From Marinilabiliaceae bacterium JC017 (GTDB lineage: Bacteria; Bacteroidota; Bacteroidia; Bacteroidales; Marinilabiliaceae), in the NCBI GenBank assembly GCA_004296775.1, contig RHGE01000016.1, positions 1 through 64,000 of the forward strand: 64,000 nucleotides of DNA. The letters are read 5' to 3'. Below, in pieces: positions 10,546-18,958 of the stretch. Position 1 is the stretch's first letter; every line of letters begins with the position of its first letter. Made by a program: the position numbers and the translations under genes. The notes under the pieces are model-generated. The model was not told the DNA's origin. It ran no database searches and worked only from the letters and a program-made list of their open reading frames with translations.

Positions 10546-11297
10546 CAGCTGGCAATCCACTTTTTAAAATCACTACTCTTGGAATAACTAACAATGATGC
10601 GTTCCGGCGTCTCCACCGTCATCTTCAACTCCAGCCGACTCCTGGAAATCAACACCATCTCACTAACAAACTGCTTATTGACGAAATACCTTCTGTTGGC
10701 CCGAAAGAAAAAGGTGGGATTCAGCTCCGTCTCCAGCTTATTGAGGGTTGAATCGTAGTAATATTTTTTCCCGTTATCGGTGATGGCAAACAGGTAACGG
10801 TCATCGGCCATGAAATAAGCGATTTGATCTACCGACACCGGCTTTTGCACATTCCCCAGGGTCAGTATCACCCGATTCAGGTACTGACTGCCTTCCCCCG
10901 GAGCGTTTATCTGATCGATCAGCTTCGACAGCTGTATACGCGGCAACTGCTGCTCCCGGTATTTATCAAGCACCTTCTTCAGGTCGCTCATCTCCACCGG
11001 CTTCAACAGATAGCCTATACTATTGAGTTCAAAAGCTTTTATCGCATACTGATTATAGGCTGTAGTGAACACTACCGGCACCGACACATCGACCTGGGAA
11101 AAAATAGAAAACGAGAGTCCATCGGTTAGCTCTATATCAGAAAAAATCAGGTCGCAACTGTTATTCCTCAGCCACTCTATGCTGTCCCGCACATTCCCCA
11201 ACTTCCCTACCACCTTAATTGAATCGTCCAACGCCTTGAGGTTACATGCCAGCTCATTGGCCAACAATAACTCATCTTCAATAATGATAACATCCAT
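10545..11297 (-). CDS. LytTR-family response regulator
   Basis: DNA-binding response regulator of 250 aa. Residues 1-120 form a receiver: MDVIIIEDELLLANEL supplies the acidic pocket, LIFSDIELTDG the phospho-acceptor Asp, and VVFTTAYNQYAIKAFELNSIGYLLKP the Thr and Lys switch residues. The C-terminal 110 residues fit a LytTR domain (ADDRYLFAITDNGKKYYYDSTLNKLE, FFRANRRYFVNKQFV). It is first in a two-gene operon with its kinase, coupled through a one-base TGATG overlap. The target promoter cannot be seen. Confidence 0.93.
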   Translation of the reverse strand: MDVIIIEDELLLANELACNLKALDDSIKVVGKLGNVRDSIEWLRNNSCDLIFSDIELTDGLSFSIFSQVDVSVPVVFTTAYNQYAIKAFELNSIGYLLKPVEMSDLKKVLDKYREQQLPRIQLSKLIDQINAPGEGSQYLNRVILTLGNVQKPVSVDQIAYFMADDRYLFAITDNGKKYYYDSTLNKLETELNPTFFFRANRRYFVNKQFVSEMVLISRSRLELKMTVETPERIIVSYSKSSDFKKWIAS

Positions 11298-11928
11298 CTA
11301 ATTCCCCGTTAACACCAAAAACGCGACAAAAATAACTATAAATGGATTGGAAAACGAGGGGGATTTGGGAAAAATTGAGGAGATTGAGAAGGTGAGAATT
11401 TGGAAAGATTATAAACCGCGGAGGCGCAAAGGCGCGGAGATGGTTGGAGATAAATGGAAACAAATGGAGATTGAGGAAGGGAGAATTTGAAAAGGTGAGA
11501 AACCGCGGAGGACGCTGAGGCGCGGAGATGGTGATACACGAAACCCAGAACCCGGAACAACCCAACTTGAAAAGGTGAAAATTTGAAAAACTGAAAAGAT
11601 GGTGATACCCCAAACTCAGAACCCAGAACCCAGAATCCAAACCCAACATCGAATATCCATAACTTGAAAAGGTGAGAAGTTGAGAAGGTGGTGATACCCG
11701 AAACCCAGAACCCGGAACTCAGAACCCCTACATCGAACATCCAAACACCCTAAAGCTTTAACCGCTGAGGCGCATGAGACGCAAAGAAGGTGATAGACAC
11801 CAAACCATCGGAAAATTCAAAAGTACATCTTTACCCCTCCGAAAATATTTTCGCTCCCAAGAAGACTGTTTTCTACTATTCCGAAAATAAATTCGCACAA
11901 CACACCTAAAACCCGCTAAAACAAGGTT
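11298..11928. repeat. Left flanking repeat of the 12-18 kb cassette
   Basis: Purine-rich, non-coding spacer. The blocks at 11478-11560 and 11640-11699 match 18462-18543 and 18561-18618 nearly base for base and in the same orientation. Each holds the GC-rich 'accgcggaggacgctgaggc' unit, 'gagaatttgaaaaggtgag' units and 'aacccagaacccggaac' runs. Two open frames on the minus strand here (11278-11649 and 11336-11740) are repeat artefacts. The repeats bracket the cassette of five genes. Confidence 0.75.
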
Positions 11929-11945
11929 TGGCATCCTATTTGGCT
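11929..11945 (+). promoter_or_regulatory. Candidate sigma-54 (-24/-12) promoter
   Basis: The 17-base stretch tggcatcctatttggct matches the sigma-54 consensus TGGCACGNNNNTTGCW at the -24 element (TGGCA) and at TTG of the -12 element with exact spacing; only the -12 C is replaced by G, with C one base later. It lies 55 bp before the start of the acidic polypeptide gene, and the cassette ends with a sigma-54 activator gene, so the match has a ready explanation. It is a single motif hit read by eye. Confidence 0.6.
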
Positions 11946-11999
11946 TTTAAGTGATCAGTGAAAATGAAACTTAATTTCTAACTATTTAAAAAGAAAGTT

Positions 12000-12707
12000 A
12001 TGCACGACATTGATCGCACATTCAACGACAACGAGTATGAAAATGAGTACTACGGTGAAATGGAGTTTGAAGAAGAAGGTGATTTTGAATTTGAGGCCGA
12101 AGGGGACTTTGAGTTTGAATCGGAAATGATGGGTGAAATGGAATATGAAGAAAACTTTGATGAGAGTGAAGAAATGGAACTGGCATCCGAATTACTATCG
12201 GTATCCAACGAAGCAGAAATGGAGCAGTTCCTAGGAAAACTATTCAAAAAAGCCTACCGAAAAGTAAGGCGAGTCGCCAGAAATCCGATTGTCCGTCGAT
12301 TGGGGCGGTCATTGAAAGGAATTGCCAGAAAAACATTACCCTATGCAGGACGCGCGATAGGTACCTATTTTGGAGGTCCTATGGGTGGTTACATGGGAGG
12401 TCGCTTAGGTCGGTATGCCAGCACCATGTTTGAACTGGAACTAGAAGGATTGAGCCCTGAAGATCAGGAACTGGAAGTAGCTAAGCGATTTGTACGATTT
12501 GCCAGCGAAGCCGCCCGCAAAACAGCAAAAGCTCCGGCCAATGCCAACCCTCAATCGGTTGTAAAAGCAGCCATTTCTTCAGCCGCTAAAATGCATGCTC
12601 CAGGTCTTATTAGAAAAACTTCTTCTTACGGCTTAACAGCATCGGGCTCTAAAAACAGTGGCAGATGGATTCGACGAGGAAATAAAATCATATTACTGGG
12701 CTTATAA
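12000..12707 (+). CDS. Charge-segregated polypeptide: acidic N-terminus, basic Gly-zipper core
   Basis: No function is known to me. The 235-aa protein has three parts. Residues 7-79 contain no Lys or Arg and are packed with Glu/Asp and aromatics, including two EGDFEFE repeats. Residues 80-112 are strongly basic (KLFKKAYRKVRRVAR, RRLGRSLKG), followed by a hydrophobic Gly-rich stretch (AIGTYFGGPMGGYMGGRLG) like a glycine zipper. The C-terminus is Ala-rich and ends SGRWIRRGNKIILLGL. There is no signal peptide. I recall similar acidic-headed proteins with the ELASELLSVSNEAE and SGRWIRRG blocks in other phyla, but cannot verify this here. Its stop overlaps the next start by one base (taATG). A self-neutralised membrane-active or assembling polypeptide is one reading; that is inference. 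Confidence 0.8.
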   Translation: MHDIDRTFNDNEYENEYYGEMEFEEEGDFEFEAEGDFEFESEMMGEMEYEENFDESEEMELASELLSVSNEAEMEQFLGKLFKKAYRKVRRVARNPIVRRLGRSLKGIARKTLPYAGRAIGTYFGGPMGGYMGGRLGRYASTMFELELEGLSPEDQELEVAKRFVRFASEAARKTAKAPANANPQSVVKAAISSAAKMHAPGLIRKTSSYGLTASGSKNSGRWIRRGNKIILLGL

Positions 12708-13960
12708 TGAATTATTCAGCCAATCCATATGATTTTTTAGCTCTTCAGGCGCAGGCTTTATTGTCGAGACTTCGGCAAGTAAAGCCCTTCGCCCTAAGCA
12801 TGCCCATGGTAAACGCTGCTACTATCCCCGATGAAGCAGATGTGCAGATAGAAAAGATGATTACCACGGGCTGCAAAGAGCTGGAAGCAGGCATACAAAA
12901 GTACCTACGCCTGCTGGATACTGCTACCTCCAGAAAGCTAAGTCCCTATCGGGCACAGTTTCTCTTCTCATCGCTCAAATTACGTTTCAATGCCCTTCAG
13001 GAACGTATTGACATCTATGCCGATGTTTACACACAACGGGGCGAACACGAGACCGGTGTATTATTAAAAGGACTGGATAACGTGGCTTATGATGCCTTAT
13101 CCCTGGATGGCAAATTCACGCCCCCCACCCCCATGTTGTGTTACCTGGAACGAGGTTTAGGAGCGGCTATTCGCCGTTTCTCCACCCGTCTGCCGGGTAA
13201 GAAGAAAACACCTGTAACCATCATCCGGGTACCTCGTGAACGCATGGTAGGCACAGCCATAGCCTCGTCACTGGTACATGAGGTAGGTCACCAGGGAGCG
13301 GCATTACTGAACCTGGTCAATATTTTCAAACAAGCCATTCGGACGCACCAAACCCGGCTGGGAAGCAACTCCATTGCCTGGCGGTTGTTTGAAAACTGGA
13401 CTTCGGAAATACTGGCCGACACCTGGGCGGTTGCCAAGCTGGGCATAACAGCCCCCATCGGTTTAATTGGTGTAGTAAGCCTACCCAAGTATTTCGTCTT
13501 GAAAATCAACATGGCCGATCCCCATCCTTTTCCCTGGATAAGGGTCATTATCAGTGCTACTATCGGCAAGGCGTTATATCCCCATCCACAATGGGATCAG
13601 CTTATCAGCCATTGGAAAAAGTTCTACCCTCTGAAAGGAGTGCATAAAAACACCCTGCAAATTATCCGGGAGGTGGAGCAAACGTTACCTGCGTTCATCA
13701 ACCTGCTTTTAAACTATAAAGTAAGTACTTTGAAAGGCCGATCACTCCGGCAAGTATTCCCCATCAAAGAACGCCACCCGGCGCAACTAAAAAGAATGTT
13801 AAAACAGCCGGCGGTAATGAAACAAGCCGCTCCTACCCTTCTCTTTGCCGCACTGGGGCAGGGTACCTACGACAAAAAGATAAGCACCTCCGAAGCATCG
13901 GAGAGGATCACGCAACACTTGGAAAAATGGGCTTTGGATAAGAAGTACCATTACAGTTAA
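12707..13960 (+). CDS. Gluzincin-like zinc metallopeptidase of unknown target
   Basis: The 417-aa protein has a HEVGHQ motif (H191, E192, H195) and, 38 residues after the second His, a W-TSEILADTWA segment whose E234 fits the third zinc ligand of the gluzincin ExxAD pattern. It lacks a signal peptide; the segment ITAPIGLIGVVSLPKYFVL is hydrophobic enough to lie on or in a membrane. The start overlaps the stop of the acidic polypeptide gene by one base, so their synthesis is probably coupled. The obvious hypothesis is that it processes that polypeptide, but nothing in the sequence proves the substrate. It is not an assigned peptidase family that I can name. Confidence 0.75.
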   Translation: MNYSANPYDFLALQAQALLSRLRQVKPFALSMPMVNAATIPDEADVQIEKMITTGCKELEAGIQKYLRLLDTATSRKLSPYRAQFLFSSLKLRFNALQERIDIYADVYTQRGEHETGVLLKGLDNVAYDALSLDGKFTPPTPMLCYLERGLGAAIRRFSTRLPGKKKTPVTIIRVPRERMVGTAIASSLVHEVGHQGAALLNLVNIFKQAIRTHQTRLGSNSIAWRLFENWTSEILADTWAVAKLGITAPIGLIGVVSLPKYFVLKINMADPHPFPWIRVIISATIGKALYPHPQWDQLISHWKKFYPLKGVHKNTLQIIREVEQTLPAFINLLLNYKVSTLKGRSLRQVFPIKERHPAQLKRMLKQPAVMKQAAPTLLFAALGQGTYDKKISTSEASERITQHLEKWALDKKYHYS

Positions 13961-13975
13961 TAAAAAACAAACATT

Positions 13976-15646
13976 ATGACAGAAGATAGCAAAACGCCCG
14001 TCATCAAGCTGGACAAGGAGCGATTAATGATGGGAGACATTCTGAAAATAGAGGTGGCACCAGCTCCTTCAGTTGAGGAAAGAAAGATTTACGATTATAA
14101 AATCGTTGTTACCCGAACAGATACCAGCAGAGAGAAAGATTGCGGAAATAAAATAGAGAGCCGGGACGATCTGTCTGTTACCTTTTGGAAAGCCACTGAT
14201 GATTTACCTGCCGGAACCTATAAAGTCATGCTCATGAAAAAAAATGACAAGGCTAAAGCTTATGGCGAACCAATTGATGTTAAATTTTTTAAACTTATTG
14301 ACATGGACATCAGAAAATCAATGGAAGAGATCAGTGAGGGGTTACAAGACTTGAACAACACACTGGCTCAACCAAAGGAAGTGAAACTGAGTAAAGCCTT
14401 TTTTTCAGTCACCGACGAGAAAATTGTGTTGTATGAATCGATCAAAGAATATTTAAACACGTTGGATTTTGATTCATTCAAATCATGGCTCGACCATAAG
14501 TATGTTGACAACAATAACATATTGTCCTACGCCGATATGATGGATGAAATAGAAGATTACCTGAAAAACCATTGTCTGTTCAAATCCAACCTTGAGAAAC
14601 TAACCGATTCATTAAGAGACAAGAAATCACTTTGGGTGAGTAAACATGGCCTTAATCCTCAAAAATTAGATGAGGAAATCGATAAAGTTCATGAGTATCA
14701 AAAAATAAAAGTTCCTTACTACGAAGAGATTAAAAGTAATATTCACGACTGGAAAGAGAACGAAGCCATACAGGCACAGGTGAACAGTCCTATTTTCATT
14801 GAACTCATCTGGACCTACTGGATGGAGGAAGGTATGCTGGCCCAAGTGATTAATGCCATTGAACTACGGTTCCAAAACAAGCAGATTCCTTACTCTAAAA
14901 CACAAATCAACAACCTTGACATCAGCCCCCTTTACCCGCTCAATGGTTTATTGTGGGAACTGGTCGAAGCTAAACGCTCGCGTTTGTCGGTACAGCGCCG
15001 GGCCTATGAATACGATCATCAGTATGGCTTAAAATTGTATGGCAAAGCTGCCCCCAAACTGCACTCCGTAGATAGCCGCAAACGTTTCCTGGAAGCCTTC
15101 CACAATCTGTTGCACATAAGCTTTGACTTCTACCGATCGGATGCAGATCAAACAGTAAGAGCCGATGGTTTCTCCCTACTGAACGCCCTAAAAGACTTAC
15201 ACCTGGTATTGGCCGACGGCGCTTACAACCAATACAACGGTCTGGCCTGGAAATCGCGCAAAGAGATGATGTTCCAGCAATATCTATTATCACGCAAAGA
15301 GATGCGGGAATTCCTGGGTAGCAAGGTAATGTCACCAGTAGACGACTGGATTCGTAATGTGGATACCGTAAAAAAAATGATGGGTAAACCAGACATCAGC
15401 ACCAAATATTTCAGTGATTTGGCCGAACGCGGCGAACACATCTTGTTATCGGTTCGCTTTGGCGGGTGGAACGAGAGTAATATCGGGGAAGATGATGCGA
15501 AAACATGGGCTAACTTCTGGAAAGATGATGTGCAAAACTACATCTATTCCTACAAGGTAGTTACAGGAGTGGATTTAACCGCTGAGAAAATCGACTATGC
15601 CCAGCCGGGAAGTCACATACAACGTCGTATGTTAGCCAAAGAATAA
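13976..15646 (+). CDS. Protein of unknown function in the sigma-54 cassette
   Basis: Unrecognised 556-aa soluble protein. Residues 1-105 look beta-rich (IKLDKERLMMGDILKIEVAP; YDYKIVVTRTD; DLPAGTYKVMLMKK), like a small Ig-type domain. The rest is mostly helical, with a notably ordered block from about 310 to 545: PLYPLNGLLWELVEAKRSRL, VQRRAYEYDHQYGL, RFLEAFHNLLHISFDFYR, SLLNALKDLHLVLADGAYNQ, then LAERGEHILLSVRFGGW. This block looks like the conserved functional core. It starts 15 bases after the metallopeptidase gene and ends 3 bases before the PLP-enzyme gene, so it belongs to the same transcript. No catalytic motif or membrane segment is obvious. Confidence 0.75.
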   Translation: MTEDSKTPVIKLDKERLMMGDILKIEVAPAPSVEERKIYDYKIVVTRTDTSREKDCGNKIESRDDLSVTFWKATDDLPAGTYKVMLMKKNDKAKAYGEPIDVKFFKLIDMDIRKSMEEISEGLQDLNNTLAQPKEVKLSKAFFSVTDEKIVLYESIKEYLNTLDFDSFKSWLDHKYVDNNNILSYADMMDEIEDYLKNHCLFKSNLEKLTDSLRDKKSLWVSKHGLNPQKLDEEIDKVHEYQKIKVPYYEEIKSNIHDWKENEAIQAQVNSPIFIELIWTYWMEEGMLAQVINAIELRFQNKQIPYSKTQINNLDISPLYPLNGLLWELVEAKRSRLSVQRRAYEYDHQYGLKLYGKAAPKLHSVDSRKRFLEAFHNLLHISFDFYRSDADQTVRADGFSLLNALKDLHLVLADGAYNQYNGLAWKSRKEMMFQQYLLSRKEMREFLGSKVMSPVDDWIRNVDTVKKMMGKPDISTKYFSDLAERGEHILLSVRFGGWNESNIGEDDAKTWANFWKDDVQNYIYSYKVVTGVDLTAEKIDYAQPGSHIQRRMLAKE

Positions 15647-15649
15647 GGT

Positions 15650-16747
15650 ATGGGCCAGCCTGTTTTGGATTTCTCATCAGCCTTATACCTGGGATTGCAA
15701 CACCCATGGCAAAAACTATCACCATGGCACCAAATGACCACAGGCAAACCTGCCTTTTTGGAAAAACCAGGCATAAGCACCTTATTAGCCAAACATCTGG
15801 CAAATACACAAGGGTTGGAGACCGGAATTCTCGGGACTTCAACCCTGCATATCTTTTTGGACCTGTTTACCCTTTTTTCCTCCCACAATACCATCATTTA
15901 TTACGATCAATTTATTTACCCCATTATTCGCATGGGTATCGACAGGGCCAACGCCAAAGGGATAAAAACAGTTTCGTTCCGGCACCACGATCCATCTTCG
16001 CTGATACAGTGCATGCATAAATACAGCCATCAATTAACAATCCCTATTGTAGCCACAGAGGGCTGGTGCCCCCACTGTGGCCATCCGGCTCCACTTCCTG
16101 CCTACCTCAATATCATAAAAAAACATAATGGCTTATTAATAATTGATGACACACAAGCCTTTGGCCTGCTCGGTTATTCGCCATCATCGACCCTGCCCTA
16201 TGGCCATAACGGAGGAGGCACATTAAAATGGTACAACATGCACAGTCACCGTATCATCACCGTTAACTCACTGGCTAAAGCCTGGGGCGTACCAGCAGCT
16301 ATTTTATCAGGCAATAAACAAATCATTAAATGCTACAAGCACAATAGTGAAACATACATCCATTCAAGCCCGCCCTCATTAGCACACATGAGCGCCACCA
16401 TCAATGCATTAAGAGAAAACACCCTAAATGGTGACGCCCGAAGAAAAAAACTCATTCAACTGGTAAAATATTTCAGATATAAAATGCACCAAAATGGCAT
16501 TTACCCCAAAGGCGGCATATTCCCCGTTCAAACCATTCCATTTAGCAATAGACGACTGGTTTTTGAAATGCACAATTATTTATTAAAGAATCGTATTAAA
16601 ACAGTTATAACCACTGATCATTCAGCCAAAAATCCCGGCCTGACCTTCATTCTCTCTACCGGCCACAAAAAACAGTCGATTGATTTCATGACACAACTTT
16701 TTCAACAATATCTCCAGCAACATACCATCACTGAAGCTCCTTCATAA
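15650..16747 (+). CDS. PLP-dependent enzyme, alpha-oxoamine synthase/BioF-like fold
   Basis: A 365-aa fold-type I PLP enzyme. The Schiff-base lysine is K210 in VNSLAKAWGVPAAIL, and the cofactor-nitrogen aspartate lies in LLIIDDTQAFGLLG (D166/D167). In BioF, KBL and related synthases the latter motif is D-x-A-H; here the His position is Gln, so the chemistry may differ. An unusual CPHCGHP segment (C-x-x-C) precedes it and could bind a metal. It follows the unknown gene by 3 bases, and its 3' end overlaps the convergent regulator by 20 bp. It may make or attach a small molecule for this system; classical biotin synthesis is unlikely, as no other bio genes are present. Confidence 0.8.
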   Translation: MGQPVLDFSSALYLGLQHPWQKLSPWHQMTTGKPAFLEKPGISTLLAKHLANTQGLETGILGTSTLHIFLDLFTLFSSHNTIIYYDQFIYPIIRMGIDRANAKGIKTVSFRHHDPSSLIQCMHKYSHQLTIPIVATEGWCPHCGHPAPLPAYLNIIKKHNGLLIIDDTQAFGLLGYSPSSTLPYGHNGGGTLKWYNMHSHRIITVNSLAKAWGVPAAILSGNKQIIKCYKHNSETYIHSSPPSLAHMSATINALRENTLNGDARRKKLIQLVKYFRYKMHQNGIYPKGGIFPVQTIPFSNRRLVFEMHNYLLKNRIKTVITTDHSAKNPGLTFILSTGHKKQSIDFMTQLFQQYLQQHTITEAPS

Positions 16748-18185
16748 AATTCTTACGTGCCGCACAATAAAGTTGAATAGTTCGGTCAGAAACCCCCAGT
16801 GATTGAGCGGCTTTTCGAAGGTTACCACTTTCATTTTCAATGGCAATATCCATAGCAGTATTGGCTGCCCGCTCTTTTATCTCCTTAAGACAAACGCCCC
16901 GGCTAACAGCCTGCTTTATAGCCAGCTTAAAGTTAGCATCTTGCCAGGGCATCTGCATCATCATCCCTTGTGGCCGATCCATTTCCGGGATATCACCTAT
17001 ACTGATGGAACCCTCACCCACATGCCGGATAGCAATACGGTGCACCAAATGTTCCAATTCACGTATATTCCCCTTATAGTCGCGATTCAATAAATAAAAC
17101 ATCACCGAATCATCAATAGGAGGCAGCCGCTTTCCTTTCAAATATTTCTTCAGAAAAAAATAGGCTAATAAGGGAATATCTTGTTTTCGTTCCTTCAAGG
17201 AAGGCAATGTAACAATGAAGGTAGAAATTCTAAAAAACAAATCGTGCCGAAAATTATCCTTCTCAATCTCCGCGGGTAAATCACGGTTGGTAGCAGAAAC
17301 AAGTCGAAAACGCGTCTTATTCCAGATATTGCTCCCCACCCGCTTAAACGTACCTTCCTGCATCACACGCAGCAACTCACCTTGCAAACGCATAGGCAAC
17401 TCACCAATTTCATCAAGAAACAAAGTACCGTTATTGGCCAGGGCAAAAGCCCCATCCCGCGCTCCCACAGCATTGGTAAACGCTCCCTTTTCATGTCCAA
17501 AAAACTCGCTTCCCGAAAGTTCTGGTACTATTGAAGCGCAATCCAGAACTACCAGTTCTTCTTTATCTTTCCGCTTATCTAAGGTATGAATGAGCCGTGA
17601 CACCAACTCTTTCCCAGTACCACTCTCCCCCATAATCAACACCGGGGCATCGGTAAAATAACTGGTTTCTATTATCGTTTCCAGCGTCGCCTTCCAGGCA
17701 CGGCTTTCTCCTACCATGTTATCTTTTATTAATTCCGAATCCAATATCCGTTTTATCACTAACCATCGCCCCACATATGCAGCCACCACGGCCTCAGGTT
17801 GATTCATATTATACCAGTCAATAATATAGGAAACGCCTTGTTGATACATCTCCCATTCCACCTGCCCTTCAAGGGGCAAAAACGAGGTTCTGACAGCTAT
17901 TAATTTACCATGATAAGAAGCGGTCCACTTATCAATAAAAGCACACATATTCTCCTGCGATTCCTGGTCGTTAATAAACAACAAACCAATTTCAGATGGC
18001 TCATCTTCACCTTCTTCAACAAATCGTATTCCCGCCTCACCCAATCTCTCAAGTATAGAATCAATTTTATTTCGCGGATCATTGGAAAACACTTTGTACC
18101 AAACAGTAGGTTTTAGGTTATTCATAAACACATTGGATATCCTCAGTTTAAAATTGCCAATAAGTTTTCTTTTAAAAGGGAGCAT
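16728..18185 (-). CDS. Sigma-54-dependent transcriptional activator
   Basis: AAA+ activator of sigma-54 RNA polymerase, 485 aa. Residues 25-150 form a receiver-like N-terminal domain without a clear phospho-acceptor site. The AAA+ domain has Walker A GESGTGKE, a sigma-contact loop GAFTNA (canonical GAFTGA with Gly to Asn), Walker B GTLFLDEIGEL and FRLVSATNRDL. The C-terminus is a Fis-like helix-turn-helix (GNLRKAAQSLGVSDRTIQLY). The gene is convergent with the four-gene cassette, and a -24/-12 promoter precedes that cassette, so it is the likely regulator. Translation could instead start at an in-frame ATG at 18125. Confidence 0.92.
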   Translation of the reverse strand: MLPFKRKLIGNFKLRISNVFMNNLKPTVWYKVFSNDPRNKIDSILERLGEAGIRFVEEGEDEPSEIGLLFINDQESQENMCAFIDKWTASYHGKLIAVRTSFLPLEGQVEWEMYQQGVSYIIDWYNMNQPEAVVAAYVGRWLVIKRILDSELIKDNMVGESRAWKATLETIIETSYFTDAPVLIMGESGTGKELVSRLIHTLDKRKDKEELVVLDCASIVPELSGSEFFGHEKGAFTNAVGARDGAFALANNGTLFLDEIGELPMRLQGELLRVMQEGTFKRVGSNIWNKTRFRLVSATNRDLPAEIEKDNFRHDLFFRISTFIVTLPSLKERKQDIPLLAYFFLKKYLKGKRLPPIDDSVMFYLLNRDYKGNIRELEHLVHRIAIRHVGEGSISIGDIPEMDRPQGMMMQMPWQDANFKLAIKQAVSRGVCLKEIKERAANTAMDIAIENESGNLRKAAQSLGVSDRTIQLYCAARKNFMKELQ

Positions 18186-18958
18186 TAATTTATAAAAGAT
18201 AACATACTCTCACAAAATCAATTTGAAAATTTGTTAATGAAACAAACAGCCAAAAGATTTAACCGCAGAGGAAGCTGAGGTGCTGAAAAGGTTGGAGATT
18301 AATGGAAATAAATTGAAACAAATGGAGATTGAGGAAGGGAGAATTTGAGAAGGTGATAAACCGCAGAGGTGCTGAGGCGCGGAGAAGATTAGAAATTGAT
18401 GGAAATAAATTGAAACAAATGGAGATAGATGGAAACAGGTGGAGATAAATGGAAATTGAGAAGGGGAGAATTTGAAAAGGTGATAAACCGCGGAGGACGC
18501 TGAGGCGCGGAGATGGTGATACCCCAAACCCAGAACCCGGAACCCGAAACGCAGAACCCAAACCCAACATCGAATATTCCCAACTTGAAAAGGTGAGAAA
18601 CTGAAAAGGTGGTAATACCCCAAACACAGAACCCAAAACTAAGAACATCCAAACATCCCCACATCGAACATCCCCTCTCCTCCCTCCCCTTCATCAAAAA
18701 CAAAGTCCCATTCAACCCTATACAATAGCCAGAGAAGCAACAGATCATCTATTTAACCAATAAAAACAGGCTGTTAATCAAATAAAAACAGCCCCTTGTC
18801 TCATTGGTGACATTTATCATCCATCGAACTTATGTAAGTATATAATTTCAAGTATAGAAACAGGTAACCCGCTGGCTGGTCATCAACCAGCTTTTTTGTG
18901 AAGCATCGGAAGAGGAGGTCGGCGGGCCCTGGAATGAATACATGCGGTTTCATAAAAA
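18186..18958. repeat. Right flanking repeat of the cassette plus leader of the HU gene
   Basis: Between about 18245 and 18690 lies a second copy of the purine-rich repeat array seen at 11336-11790, in the same orientation, with three copies of the 'ccgcggaggacgctgaggcg' type unit (near 18260, 18360 and 18485). After it, 18768-18800 contains an inverted pair aggctgtt / aacagcc, and a terminator-like hairpin precedes the HU-type gene. The open frames at 18234-18748 on the minus strand are repeat artefacts. Confidence 0.7.
18875..18897 (+). terminator. Terminator-like hairpin in the leader of the HU/DUF4469 gene
   Basis: A 6-bp stem (gctggt / accagc) with a 5-base loop is followed directly by six T residues. 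It lies 62 bp before the HU/DUF4469 start codon with no plus-strand gene upstream for more than 2 kb, so it would terminate or attenuate transcription entering this gene. Confidence 0.55.

Noticed and set aside
11278-11740. Two overlapping minus-strand open frames of 123 and 134 codons
   Set aside because: They consist of low-complexity repeat translated as Phe/Ser/Leu-rich sequence; similar frames appear in the matching repeat at 18234-18748.
15650-16747. Biotin-synthesis bioF or threonine-degradation kbl gene
   Set aside because: The D-x-A-H motif is changed, the protein is divergent, and no bio or tdh genes are near; context ties it to the unknown cassette.
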